64,000 nt of DNA from Roseiflexus sp. (GTDB lineage: Bacteria > Chloroflexota > Chloroflexia > Chloroflexales > Roseiflexaceae). The translations under genes were made by a program, and so were the position numbers. Positions 9,138 through 16,905 of the stretch are shown here, piece after piece. Each line of letters starts with the position of its first letter. Position 1 is the first letter of the stretch. The stretch spans positions 25,813 through 89,812 of the forward strand of contig JAGHYV010000004.1 of NCBI GenBank assembly GCA_017743475.1, read 5' to 3'. The notes under the pieces were generated by a model. That model was not told the DNA's origin and made no database searches. It saw nothing but the letters and a program-made list of their open reading frames with translations.

Positions 9138-10610
9138 TCACGGACGATGCTGCTGCAACCGCGCCACAATACTCTCCATCAGCATACCACGCGACCCCTT
9201 GATTAACACAAAGTCGCCGGGTGCCAGGTAGGACATCGCCAGGTCTGCCGCTTCGTCATTATCGTCAACGCTCCACACCTGTTCAGGCGCCATGCCAGCC
9301 TGAAGCGCCTCATCAGCGATCCAGCGCGCCCGTCGCCCAACCGTGATCAGGAACTGGGCGACTTCGGCAACACGCGCTCCGACTCTGCGATGCGCCTCCT
9401 CTTCAATGCTTCCCAATTCCAGCATATCACCCAGAATGGCAATGCGCCGCCCCTCAAGGTCTGCCAGCAGGTTGAGCGCTGCCAGCATCGAGGCTGGCGA
9501 TGCATTGTACGTATCGTCGATCAGCGTTGTCTGATTGACGCCAGGCACAGCCAGAAGCCTGAGTTGCGCGCTCTCATCGCGCAGCCCAGCGATGATCGCT
9601 TCCCATTCCATGCCGAGCAGTAACCCGGCGGAAGCTGCAGCAAGCGCCGTGTGAACGCTGTGCCGCCCTAGCAACGGGAGTGTCAAATAGAAAGCATCAC
9701 CCTGATAATGCACCCGAAAACTAATCCCCTGCAACCCACGACTTTCGATCGAATCCGCCCAGAGATCCGCTGCCGGGTCGAGACCGTAGAAGAATGGGCG
9801 AGCACGCGTCACCTCCGCCATTGCGCGCACCCGTGGGTCATCGATGTTGAGGATCGCAAACCCATCGTCGGGCAGCGCCTGCGGCAACTCGCTTTTGGCG
9901 CGTTGGATCGCTTCGATACTCCCCATCCGCTCAAGGTGAGAAGGCCCTACATTGGTCACAATCCCGAGGCGTGGCCGGGCGAGAGCCGCCAGATGCGCGA
10001 TCTCACCCGGACCGTACATGCCCATTTCCAGCACCGCCACCTGATGGTCGGCGGTCAGTTTGAGCAGCACAATAGGCAATGACGCCTCGCTGTTGTAACT
10101 TCTTGGACTTTTTAAGGTGCGAAAGCTGCGCTGGAGCACGCTGGCAGTCACCTCTTTCGTCGAGGTTTTGCCCACGCTCCCGGTAACGCCAATCACGATA
10201 GGGTGATATTTCCCCCGGTGATAGGCTGCCAGCCGGTTCAGCGCCGCCTGTGGATCATCAACAGCGATCAGTAGCACACTATCGGGTGTCGCCTGTTCGA
10301 GTCCTTCCCCAGTGACCGGATCGATCACCGTGTAAGGATGTGCGAGCGACAGGTTTGACAGTTTGTCCCGGCGCACCAGGGCGCCGCGCGCACCACGCGC
10401 TGCCGCATCTGCCAGAAATTCGTGGCCATCGACCCGCTCGCCACGCAGTGCAACGAACAGGCACTCCGACGTCGCCAGCCGCGAATCAATCACCGCTTCG
10501 CTAAAGGCGACCTGCATCAATGCGGGCGGTAGCGATAGCTTGCGCCGATCCGCTTCCGCCTGCACGCCAAGCAGCACTTCGTCCAGTTGTAACACCGCCG
10601 TGTCCTTCAT
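9138..10610 (-). CDS. murF: UDP-N-acetylmuramoyl-tripeptide--D-alanyl-D-alanine ligase
   Basis: MurF adds D-Ala-D-Ala to the UDP-MurNAc-tripeptide, finishing the cytoplasmic precursor. The 490 residues show the MurF order: an N-terminal domain with DSRLATSECLFVALRGERVDGHEF (about 42-65), the ATP loop GVTGSVGKTSTKE near residue 141, the YNSEASLPIVLLKL and VLEMGMYGPGEIAHL central motifs, and the C-terminal DDTYNASPASMLAALNLL. In many bacteria murE sits directly before murF; here the preceding gene is ftsI, so murE must lie elsewhere or be replaced. The ATG start has only a weak ribosome-binding site. Confidence 0.95.
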   Translation of the reverse strand: MKDTAVLQLDEVLLGVQAEADRRKLSLPPALMQVAFSEAVIDSRLATSECLFVALRGERVDGHEFLADAAARGARGALVRRDKLSNLSLAHPYTVIDPVTGEGLEQATPDSVLLIAVDDPQAALNRLAAYHRGKYHPIVIGVTGSVGKTSTKEVTASVLQRSFRTLKSPRSYNSEASLPIVLLKLTADHQVAVLEMGMYGPGEIAHLAALARPRLGIVTNVGPSHLERMGSIEAIQRAKSELPQALPDDGFAILNIDDPRVRAMAEVTRARPFFYGLDPAADLWADSIESRGLQGISFRVHYQGDAFYLTLPLLGRHSVHTALAAASAGLLLGMEWEAIIAGLRDESAQLRLLAVPGVNQTTLIDDTYNASPASMLAALNLLADLEGRRIAILGDMLELGSIEEEAHRRVGARVAEVAQFLITVGRRARWIADEALQAGMAPEQVWSVDDNDEAADLAMSYLAPGDFVLIKGSRGMLMESIVARLQQHRP

Positions 10611-10689
10611 CCATCACAGGAATCAATCCGGCGGCATTGTAACATAACCTTATCTGACCGGAAACAACGGCACAGTATGCGTCCTGCGC

Positions 10690-12546
10690 CTACCGATTGA
10701 GACGCCCGCCCACCGTCTGTCCTGGATCGACCAGTCCCATATCGGGGGCGATCCGTGCATACTGGAGCAGTTGCGTCGCTATCGACTGGAAGAGCGGGAT
10801 CGCGGTGCGCACTGCCCAATAATCGTCGCGTGGGCGATCAACTTTCACCAAGATGGCGAAACGCGCACGCTCAGCTGGCGCAAGCCCAACGACCGATCCG
10901 ATCGTCGCATCGGCGATATACCCGCCGCGTCCGTCCGGGATCGACGATGTGCCAGTTTTGGCGCATACTTCATAGCCGGGCACAAGCCATGTATCACCGT
11001 AGTGACCGGTCACGCCCGCCCAGACAACCGGTGCATAATGGTTGGCGGATTTCACCAGCATACGGCGCACTGTCCACGCTACGCCCGGCTCGATTGGTTG
11101 TCCAATCTGTTTAGGCTGGGTAATGACACAATCATCGCCGCGACAGCGCCGTTCGACAACATATGGGCGCATGAGTTTGCCGTCGTTGCCAATCGCAGCC
11201 ACCATACGCACCAGTTGAAGCGGTGTCACGGCAATCCCCTGACCATACCCATTGGTGTCGAGCACCAGCGGACTCCAGCCCTGTCGCGCTGGTGTCTGCA
11301 CCATGCCTGCCGCTTCACCAGCAATGTCGATACCGGTGGGATGTCCAAAACCAAACTCATTCAGCATTGCGTAGAAGCGATCAGCGCCGATCAGTTCCGC
11401 AAGTTGCAGCGCACCGACATTGCTCGAGTAGTAAAGTACCTTTTCCGGGTTGACAGGACCGTTCCCCGCCCCATTCCAGTTCGACAGACGCCATCCATAG
11501 CGATAGACACTGCCGGGGTCATCGACAACCGTATCAGCGGTAAAAGCGCGCGTCTGCAACCCGGCGGCAACCGTAAAGATCTTGAAAGTCGAACCCGGCT
11601 CATACTGTGTCCCGATAGCCGGGTTCAGGTTGTACATTTCCGGTGCATACTCGAAGTAGCGGTTCGGATCAAACGTTGGATAACTGGCCATGCCAAGGAT
11701 CGCACCGGTGCGCGGGTCCATCACGATTACCACGCCACTGTCGGCGTTGTGCTCATCAACCGCTTTTTTCAGTTCGGTCTCGATAACGTGCTGGACCGTA
11801 GGATCGATAGTCAACTGGAGATCGACGCCTGGCGCGGCTGGCTGAATTTCCTGCGGCGCGATCCAGATCGGATTGCGCTGCGAGTCGACTTCCGCTGTAA
11901 TGACGCCAGTGCTGCCACGCAGCAGCGTATCGTAGTACCCTTCGATGCCGCTGATGCCGACGTGATCGAAATTGACTGCGCCAACCACGTGGGCAGCGAA
12001 GGTCTGTTGCGGGTAGACACGGCGCGGTTCGTACTGGAGCAGCAGTCCAGGCTCGTCGAGCGCTATGATGCGTTCGGCGATCTCTGGTTCGAGCCAGCGT
12101 TTGATACGCACCTGATAACGCGATGTATTCTGCATCGCTGCCAGAATGTCGGGCGACGGAATGCCCAGTAGACCGGAAAGGGTCAGCGCCAGGCGCTGTG
12201 CCTGCTTCTGATCGATCAGCGACGGTACAACATACAGACTCTGGAAATCGACATCGAGCGCCAGGACGTTTCCTTTGCTGTCACGAAGAACGCCGCGCGG
12301 CGCAGGGATCGGCAGGCTTTGATACACCTCAGCGCGCGCCATCTCTGCCAGCGTGCGTCCACCGACCCGCACCTGCCCGGTCTGAATGCTGCCCAGATGC
12401 ACCGCCACGCGCACGATGATCACCACAGCAATCAGCAGGATCAGGTTTAGCCGCCAGCGACTGATTGTGATCGGGTGTGTCGGTATGGCGCTGCGCCGCG
12501 CTGGAATGCGATTGACAACCGTGCCGCGTGTGGTGCGGGCAGCCAT
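10690..12546 (-). CDS. ftsI: septal penicillin-binding protein (class B transpeptidase)
   Basis: This protein cross-links septal peptidoglycan outside the membrane. It has 618 residues: a cytoplasmic tail rich in Arg, one transmembrane helix (about 33-52), a pedestal domain (GGRTLAEMARAEVYQSLPIPAPRG onward) and a transpeptidase domain with all three catalytic motifs: STFK (Ser319), SSN (374-376) and KTGT in the segment CAKTGTSSIPDGRGGY. No PASTA domains follow, unlike many Gram-positive homologues. The ATG has an AAGGA ribosome-binding site. It sits between an ftsL-like gene and murF, the classical dcw position for FtsI. The stop is TAG. Confidence 0.95.
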   Translation of the reverse strand: MAARTTRGTVVNRIPARRSAIPTHPITISRWRLNLILLIAVVIIVRVAVHLGSIQTGQVRVGGRTLAEMARAEVYQSLPIPAPRGVLRDSKGNVLALDVDFQSLYVVPSLIDQKQAQRLALTLSGLLGIPSPDILAAMQNTSRYQVRIKRWLEPEIAERIIALDEPGLLLQYEPRRVYPQQTFAAHVVGAVNFDHVGISGIEGYYDTLLRGSTGVITAEVDSQRNPIWIAPQEIQPAAPGVDLQLTIDPTVQHVIETELKKAVDEHNADSGVVIVMDPRTGAILGMASYPTFDPNRYFEYAPEMYNLNPAIGTQYEPGSTFKIFTVAAGLQTRAFTADTVVDDPGSVYRYGWRLSNWNGAGNGPVNPEKVLYYSSNVGALQLAELIGADRFYAMLNEFGFGHPTGIDIAGEAAGMVQTPARQGWSPLVLDTNGYGQGIAVTPLQLVRMVAAIGNDGKLMRPYVVERRCRGDDCVITQPKQIGQPIEPGVAWTVRRMLVKSANHYAPVVWAGVTGHYGDTWLVPGYEVCAKTGTSSIPDGRGGYIADATIGSVVGLAPAERARFAILVKVDRPRDDYWAVRTAIPLFQSIATQLLQYARIAPDMGLVDPGQTVGGRLNR

Positions 12547-12558
12547 ATAGCGTTCCTT

Positions 12559-12957
12559 CTACGGGTTCAGCGGCAAGCTATCATCCGATGACGATTCACG
12601 GTCAGTGGTTGTGCCAATGGTAATATACCGCGCCTGTTCCGGTCGCATTGGGCGAAGGTTCATTCGGAGCGCACGGCGCTCAATGTCAGCGAGCGACTGA
12701 GCGCGCGCCAGACGCAAACGCAGATTACTCTGCTCGCGCAGCAACAGCGTTTGCTGACGCTGCAACTGAGCAACAGCGTGCCCCTGGGTCGCTAGATGCC
12801 CGGTTTGCGCAAGCGTCAACCCGCTCATCAACGCCAGCCATAGTGCGGCGGCAATCAACCGTCGCCCACCATCGAGCCGCAGATAGCGCGCGAGTTTAAT
12901 GCGCCGCTCTTTCGCTTCACGGATGGTTGGATAGAGCGGTTTGAGTGTGACAGCCAT
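12559..12957 (-). CDS. FtsL-like bitopic membrane protein
   Basis: The 132-residue product has a basic N-terminus, one transmembrane helix (about residues 33-52) and then a predicted coiled coil, AVAQLQRQQTLLLREQSNLRLRLARAQ, followed by a LRMNLRPMRPEQARYITI segment typical of FtsL/DivIC-type septum proteins. Sequence identity in this family is poor, so the assignment rests on size, topology and its place between rsmH and ftsI, where FtsL is encoded in most bacteria. It would bridge the FtsQ-B-L complex to FtsW/FtsI. An AGGGGA ribosome-binding site precedes the ATG. Confidence 0.8.
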   Translation of the reverse strand: MAVTLKPLYPTIREAKERRIKLARYLRLDGGRRLIAAALWLALMSGLTLAQTGHLATQGHAVAQLQRQQTLLLREQSNLRLRLARAQSLADIERRALRMNLRPMRPEQARYITIGTTTDRESSSDDSLPLNP

Positions 12958-13012
12958 CGGTTCCCCTCTCTTCTTCAGTTGTGCAATGGAATGGAACAGC
13001 GTGCATTTTCGT

Positions 13013-13900
13013 TCACAATACCCGTTCCGCTACCCGCAACCTGGCGCTGCGACTGCGCGGGTTGGCGCGTTGTTCTTCGACACTGGCTTCGACCGGCTTG
13101 CGTGTGATGATACGCAGACGACCGGCCTGCGCTTCGGCACGCAGCGTGTGCTTGACGATCCGGTCCTCCAGCGAGTGAAATGCAATGATCGCCATTCTCC
13201 CGCCCGGTACTAGCAGGTTAACGATCTGCGGCAATGCTGCTTCCAGGCTTGCCAGTTCATCATTGACTGCAATCCGCAACGCCTGAAACGTGCGCGTCGC
13301 CGGATGAATTCTGCCGCGCTGCCCACCCAGCGCTCGACTGACAATCGCTGCCAGTTCATCGGTGGTCGTCAGCGGTTTGCGCTGCCGCGCTTCGACGATC
13401 GCGCGTGCGATGCGGCGCGAACCGCGTTCCTCGCCATATCGAAAGATCAGGTCGGCAAGTTCCTGTTCCGGCAGGTCGTTGACCAGATGTGCTGCCGTTA
13501 CCAGCGCGTCCGGATCGAATCGCATGTCAAGCGGAGCGTGTGACTGAAATGAAAATCCCCGCTCTGGCATGTCAAGTTGATACGATGAGACCCCCAGATC
13601 GAGCACCACACCCTCTACCTGCGCAAAACCGGATGTCGCCGCCAGTTGTCCGATCTCCCGAAAACTGCCGCGGACAAGCGTCACCCGATCACCGTATGGC
13701 GCCAGTCGCGCTGCCGCCGCCGCCAGCGCTGCCGGGTCACAGTCAATCCCCAGCAGACGACCGTTGGGCGACGATGCCTCCAGGATCGCTGCGGCATGAC
13801 CGCCGCCGCCAACCGTTCCATCGATATACCGACCGCCAGGGCGCGGCAACAGCCCGGCGACTACCTCTGCAAGGAGTACTGGCGTGTGATGGTATTCCAA
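13013..13900 (-). CDS. rsmH: 16S rRNA (cytosine(1402)-N(4))-methyltransferase
   Basis: RsmH (MraW) methylates N4 of C1402 in the 16S rRNA P-site using S-adenosylmethionine. Conserved blocks are [12 protein letters not shown] at the start, [16 protein letters not shown] (SAM site), [27 protein letters not shown] and the C-terminal [13 protein letters not shown]. The track ORF begins 44 codons upstream, but those codons are entirely encoded by a 7-bp tandem repeat and read as SWFLVLG-type heptads foreign to the family. A TTG at 13900 gives a family-like N-terminus of 295 residues and immediately abuts the repeat. No clear ribosome-binding site is visible for either start, so the start remains uncertain. 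Confidence 0.93.
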   Translation of the reverse strand: MEYHHTPVLLAEVVAGLLPRPGGRYIDGTVGGGGHAAAILEASSPNGRLLGIDCDPAALAAAAARLAPYGDRVTLVRGSFREIGQLAATSGFAQVEGVVLDLGVSSYQLDMPERGFSFQSHAPLDMRFDPDALVTAAHLVNDLPEQELADLIFRYGEERGSRRIARAIVEARQRKPLTTTDELAAIVSRALGGQRGRIHPATRTFQALRIAVNDELASLEAALPQIVNLLVPGGRMAIIAFHSLEDRIVKHTLRAEAQAGRLRIITRKPVEASVEEQRANPRSRSARLRVAERVL

Positions 13901-14026
13901 GAACCAAGAACCGAGAACTAAGAACCAGGAACCGAGAACCAGGAACCGAGAACTGAGAACCGAGAACCAAGAACCAGGAACCGAGAACCAGGAACCAAGA
14001 ACTGAGAACCAAGAACTGAGAACCAG
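13901..14026. repeat. heptanucleotide tandem repeat, 18 units
   Basis: Eighteen consecutive 7-bp units fill exactly 126 bp on the plus strand. Each is GAAC followed by C or T, then A or G, then A or G: GAACCAA, GAACCGA, GAACTAA, GAACCAG, GAACTGA. No unit is shifted and there is no spacer. On the coding (minus) strand the array ends precisely at the TTG likely to start rsmH. Because 7 is not a multiple of 3, each change in copy number would shift any reading frame that enters from upstream. The frame joining rsmH is open across the whole array. Confidence 0.97.
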
Positions 14027-14200
14027 GTTCAACGTTCAAAACTCGACCTTCTAACGTTCAACCTTCAACGCTTCGACCTTCTAACAACCTTCAACTCTCA
14101 ACCCTCAACCTTCAACGCTCCAACTTATCACAACTCAGACGACAGAAACGTACTTCGGCTTTCAACCTTCAACAATAGTTCAACGTTCAACTTCACTCTT
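14027..14200. repeat. degenerate STTCAAC repeat field between rsmH and mraZ
   Basis: Next to the GAACCRR array is a second low-complexity field built of loose 7-8 bp units of the type CTTCAAC, GTTCAAC, CTTCTAAC and CCTCAAC. It reaches the mraZ stop codon, with one roughly 30-bp stretch of ordinary sequence near 14125-14158. On the minus strand it reads GTTGAAGGTTGAACGTTGAA. Similar words occur at the copA 3' end (about 20889-20901), near 26596 and near 33642, so this is a dispersed repeat word. No gene is seen here. Confidence 0.85.
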
Positions 14201-14632
14201 TCAAAACCGCAACTCTGCCAGTTTCTGCGCGAACAGGCTCGCATTTGCATCCATAGTGCTCAACACATGCTGCCAGCGGCGCGGCGCCCAGATCTCGAAG
14301 TGCCGGTTCAGACCTGCAATGATCGCTTGATCACCAAGTTCAGCAAACTCACGCAGGTTCTGCGGAATAAGAATGCGTCCCTGCCGGTCAAGCGTCATGT
14401 CAGCGGCGCCCGCAAACAACATGCGCTGCAAATGGCGCGTCTCTTCGCTGCCGATCGGCAGACTGCTCACCTGGCGCGCCAGTTCTTCCCAAACACTGCG
14501 CGGGAACCCCATCAAACATTTATCGAAACCGCGCGTGATCACCACCCCCTCGCTAAGAGCATCTCGAAACCGGGCCGGTATCGCCAGACGACCCTTGTCA
14601 TCGATGGTATGTTCGTATTCACCTAAAAACAC
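14201..14632 (-). CDS. mraZ: transcriptional regulator MraZ
   Basis: MraZ is the DNA-binding regulator that opens dcw clusters and represses its own promoter in Escherichia coli. The 143 residues carry two SpoVT/AbrB-like halves: MFLGEYEHTIDDKGRLAIPARFRDAL at the start and MTLDRQGRILIPQNLREFAELG near residue 80. Between them is the typical RGFDKCLMGFPRSVWEELARQVSSLP. The start codon is GTG, and the ribosome-binding site is weak. Upstream are a strong promoter and three GTGGGG boxes at exact 10-bp intervals, the expected MraZ target, so autoregulation is likely here too. Confidence 0.95.
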   Translation of the reverse strand: MFLGEYEHTIDDKGRLAIPARFRDALSEGVVITRGFDKCLMGFPRSVWEELARQVSSLPIGSEETRHLQRMLFAGAADMTLDRQGRILIPQNLREFAELGDQAIIAGLNRHFEIWAPRRWQHVLSTMDANASLFAQKLAELRF

Positions 14633-14710
14633 AATTGTTCGTCTGAACTAACCGGTTGATAACGCAATTAACCCGCCAATCGCGCTGCACATTGTAAATT
14701 GCACTCAAGC

Positions 14711-14740
14711 ATAGTATGGAGATAGAACATTTGTTTTCAA
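14711..14740 (-). promoter_or_regulatory. possible second mraZ promoter
   Basis: The minus strand reads TTGAAA, an 18-nt spacer, then TACTAT, about 80 nt before the mraZ start and downstream of the MraZ boxes. It fits a sigma-70/A pattern, but the match is weaker than that of the upstream TTGATA/TATAAT promoter. Confidence 0.4.
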
Positions 14741-14766
14741 CTCGCAACTCCTTGAACATCGTATTT

Positions 14767-14792
14767 CCCCACTTTGCCCCACATTTCCCCAC
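14767..14792 (-). promoter_or_regulatory. MraZ operator: three GTGGGG boxes at 10-bp spacing
   Basis: The minus strand carries GTGGGGAAAT, GTGGGGCAAA, GTGGGGAAAT: three direct GTGGGG boxes with exactly one helical turn between starts. Known MraZ proteins bind TGGGN direct repeats separated by 5 nt, which this matches. The boxes start immediately after the probable transcription start of the TTGATA/TATAAT promoter, a position suited to repression. A further GTGGG-AATAA-GTGGT pair lies inside the promoter spacer. Confidence 0.85.
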
Positions 14793-14801
14793 CCGATGGT
14801 G

Positions 14802-14830
14802 ATTATATACCACTTATTCCCACATATCAA
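14802..14830 (-). promoter_or_regulatory. main dcw promoter upstream of mraZ
   Basis: The minus strand shows TTGATA (14830-14825), a 17-nt spacer and a perfect TATAAT (14807-14802). This is the best sigma-70/A-type promoter of the window. It would start transcription near 14795 and leave a leader of about 160 nt before mraZ, beginning with the MraZ boxes. Confidence 0.82.
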
Positions 14831-15151
14831 GCAGAATGTGCATGATCTGCAAAACTTCGTTGCTACGATCGCATGTCGTTATCGGTGTTGCCTACCAGGA
14901 CGTGGCGGCGCCCTGACCGTCTCGTGCTTTACCAATGCCCAGGTCTGGACCTGCAGGTCGGTACACAATTCATCCAGGTCTGTCTGGCGATTGAAGCAGT
15001 GTCTGGACTGTTCCGGGTGTATCTCCGGCTTGACAGGCGCACCGGTTTGAGTTATTATCAAAAACGATAACGATATTAATTCGGGAAACGTTGGAAAGGG
15101 AAAGATCGAAAGCGCCTATACCGACACGCAACATCAGTCATCGAGGTATCT
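14831..15151. other. divergent intergenic region with a palindrome before the protease gene
   Basis: There is no convincing gene in this 321-bp stretch between the dcw promoter and the plus-strand protease gene. The listed small ORFs have no coding character. Near its right end is an AT-rich imperfect palindrome, GTTATTATC-AAAAAC-GATAAC (15051-15072), loosely similar in look to metal-regulator operators. A GAGGT ribosome-binding site precedes the ATG at 15152. Confidence 0.5.
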
Positions 15152-16816
15152 ATGCACACACGTCTTCAACACATCATCCTCGTGATTGGTCTGTTCTCGC
15201 TGTCTGGTTTTGTTCTGTCCGCCATAGGGGCACGCGCTGCAGAACCGCCATCCACCGTCCCGCCGAATGTCGTTGGCGGCGAGCCGGTCAATCCCGGGGA
15301 GTATCCATGGCTTGCGGGTCTGCTCGTAGCCAGCGTGCAGGAAGAGGCTGCCGTCTTCTGCGGCGGTGCGCTGATCGACGACGGCGCTCCGACTGCTAGT
15401 TCACAATGGGTGCTTACAGCAGCGCACTGCCTGGTTAGGAACGGTGAGGTTAGGTTGCCATCAGCGATCGAGGTGCTTGCCGGTCAGCACGACCTGACGC
15501 AGGTTCAGCCAGAACAACGGCATCCGGTTGAGGAAATCATCGTGCATCCGCTTTACCTCTCCGGATACGCGCCTGTCAACGATATTGCGCTGCTCCGCCT
15601 GGCTGCACCGGTGAACGTGGGTAACACCCTGCCTGTCGCCACTCCCGCTGATACTGCATTCTTTGCACCCGGCGTCGATGCACAGATCGCCGGGTGGGGC
15701 AATCTCCTGCCGCAGACTGGCGTTCAGCAACCGGATATTGCACACAAGGCGGTCGTCAAGATCGTGGATGACGCCACATGCAATGCGCGGTATGATCGCG
15801 CGCTGGGTATTGAGCATCTCTGCGCGGGCAATATGCTGACTGGCGGCGTTGACACCTGTTAGGGCGACAGCGGCGGTCCGCTTATGGTAATGAAAGGCAG
15901 CACACTGATCCACGCCGGTATTGTCAGTTTTGGTCAGGGGTGCGCCTGGCCCCATTTCCCTGGCGTTTATGCGCGCACAGCAACCTATGCCAGCTGGATC
16001 AATGCGGTCATCAATAACCAACCGCACGTTGATGTCATACAGGAGGGTCCGTATCCCATCTGGCCCGGCGAGGATGTTCCCGATCCCACGTTGTTCCATA
16101 TCTCGACTGCTGCGCCAGGCGAGCCGTTTACGTATACGCTACGGGTCGCCAATACCGGTATGCAGGTCCTCGATACGCTGACCATTACTGCCACATTGCC
16201 TGGCAGCGCCAGTCTGATCGCCATTAACGACGGTGGAATCGCCGCAGGACCTGTTATCACCTGGACTGCAACCAATCTAGCGCCTGGCGAGGTGATCGAG
16301 CGCTCGTATGTCGTCTCCACCACCACGAGCGTCACGACCGGTCCGTATGGGGTGATGGCGATCAGCGGATCAACAACGGTAACGTCGTCCGGGCGTTTGC
16401 CGATCACGACGCTGATCAATACACCGCGGCTGCACCTTCGCACATTTGCTGAATCAGAGGTGGAAGTGGGATCGGTCTTTGGACAACGCTTTCTGCTGGT
16501 CAATTTTGGGCAGGGTAATGAAGCAGACGTGACGACGCCCATAGATGTGCGCGCAAAGATTCCCCCTGGCGCCAGCATTGTGGCTATCAATAATGGATCG
16601 ATCATTGGCGACGAGGCGCGCTGGCAAGTTTCAGGGTTAACCGGGGAGAGTTTCGTGTTTCTGGGTATGGATGTGCGCGCCGGGGCTGTTGGCAGCGTCT
16701 TTCGCATCACCGATTTCCAGGCGCAGATCGGTAGCGCGACACCTACCCTTGGCGCGACTGCAAGCCAGACGGTCATCACCGAAGCACGCCGTTATCTCCC
16801 CCTCATAGTCCGCTGA
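15152..16816 (+). pseudogene. secreted trypsin-like serine protease interrupted by an in-frame TAG
   Basis: One reading frame runs from 15152 to 16816 with a single TAG at 15860-15862. The first 236 residues hold a signal peptide (MHTRLQHIILVIGLFSLSGF), the S1-type activation site VVGGEPVNPGEYPW, the catalytic histidine in LTAAHC and the aspartate in NDIALLRL. The amber codon falls in DTC-stop-GDSGGP, where trypsins usually have DTCQGDSGGP; CAG to TAG is one transition. The catalytic serine and all later sequence (GIVSFGQGCAWPHFPGVYAR, then two DUF11-like beta domains, then a YLPLIVR end) remain well preserved. Without readthrough the product lacks its nucleophile. The intact downstream part implies a very recent mutation, a sequencing error, or readthrough. 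The two track ORFs (15152-15862 and 15884-16816) are halves of this gene. Confidence 0.88.
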
Positions 16817-16830
16817 ACCCGGTTGTGATA

Positions 16831-16857
16831 GAGCGGCGCTGGTTCGCAGCGCCGCTC
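16831..16857. terminator. hairpin between convergent genes
   Basis: A perfect 10-bp stem GAGCGGCGCT/AGCGCCGCTC with a 7-nt loop lies 15 nt after the protease stop and about 50 nt before the end of the convergent acyl-CoA dehydrogenase gene. No T-tract follows, so intrinsic termination is uncertain; the position favours a bidirectional barrier. Confidence 0.55.
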
Positions 16858-16905
16858 CAAATCGTGCTATTCGGGAGAGGTGCGGGCAATCGGGGCGGAG
16901 ACAGC

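Noticed and set aside
10771-12171. Plus-strand ORF of 466 aa opposite ftsI
   Set aside because: The minus strand carries the full transpeptidase with STFK, SSN and KTGT motifs; the plus-strand ORF is a GC-rich shadow.
13743-14039. 98-aa ORF reading the 7-bp repeat in another frame
   Set aside because: It leaves the rsmH frame after the array and ends without conserved sequence.
13901-14200. CRISPR-like array between rsmH and mraZ
   Set aside because: Units are 7 bp with no spacers; this is simple-sequence repetition.
15461-16099. Minus-strand ORF of 212 aa over the protease
   Set aside because: It lies opposite conserved protease motifs and has no promoter or recognisable domain; shadow.
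15152-16816. Genome-wide reassignment of TAG to an amino acid
   Set aside because: TAG is the normal terminator of ftsI, the ftsL-like gene, the rhomboid gene, rbfA and flp in this window, so a general code change is not supported.
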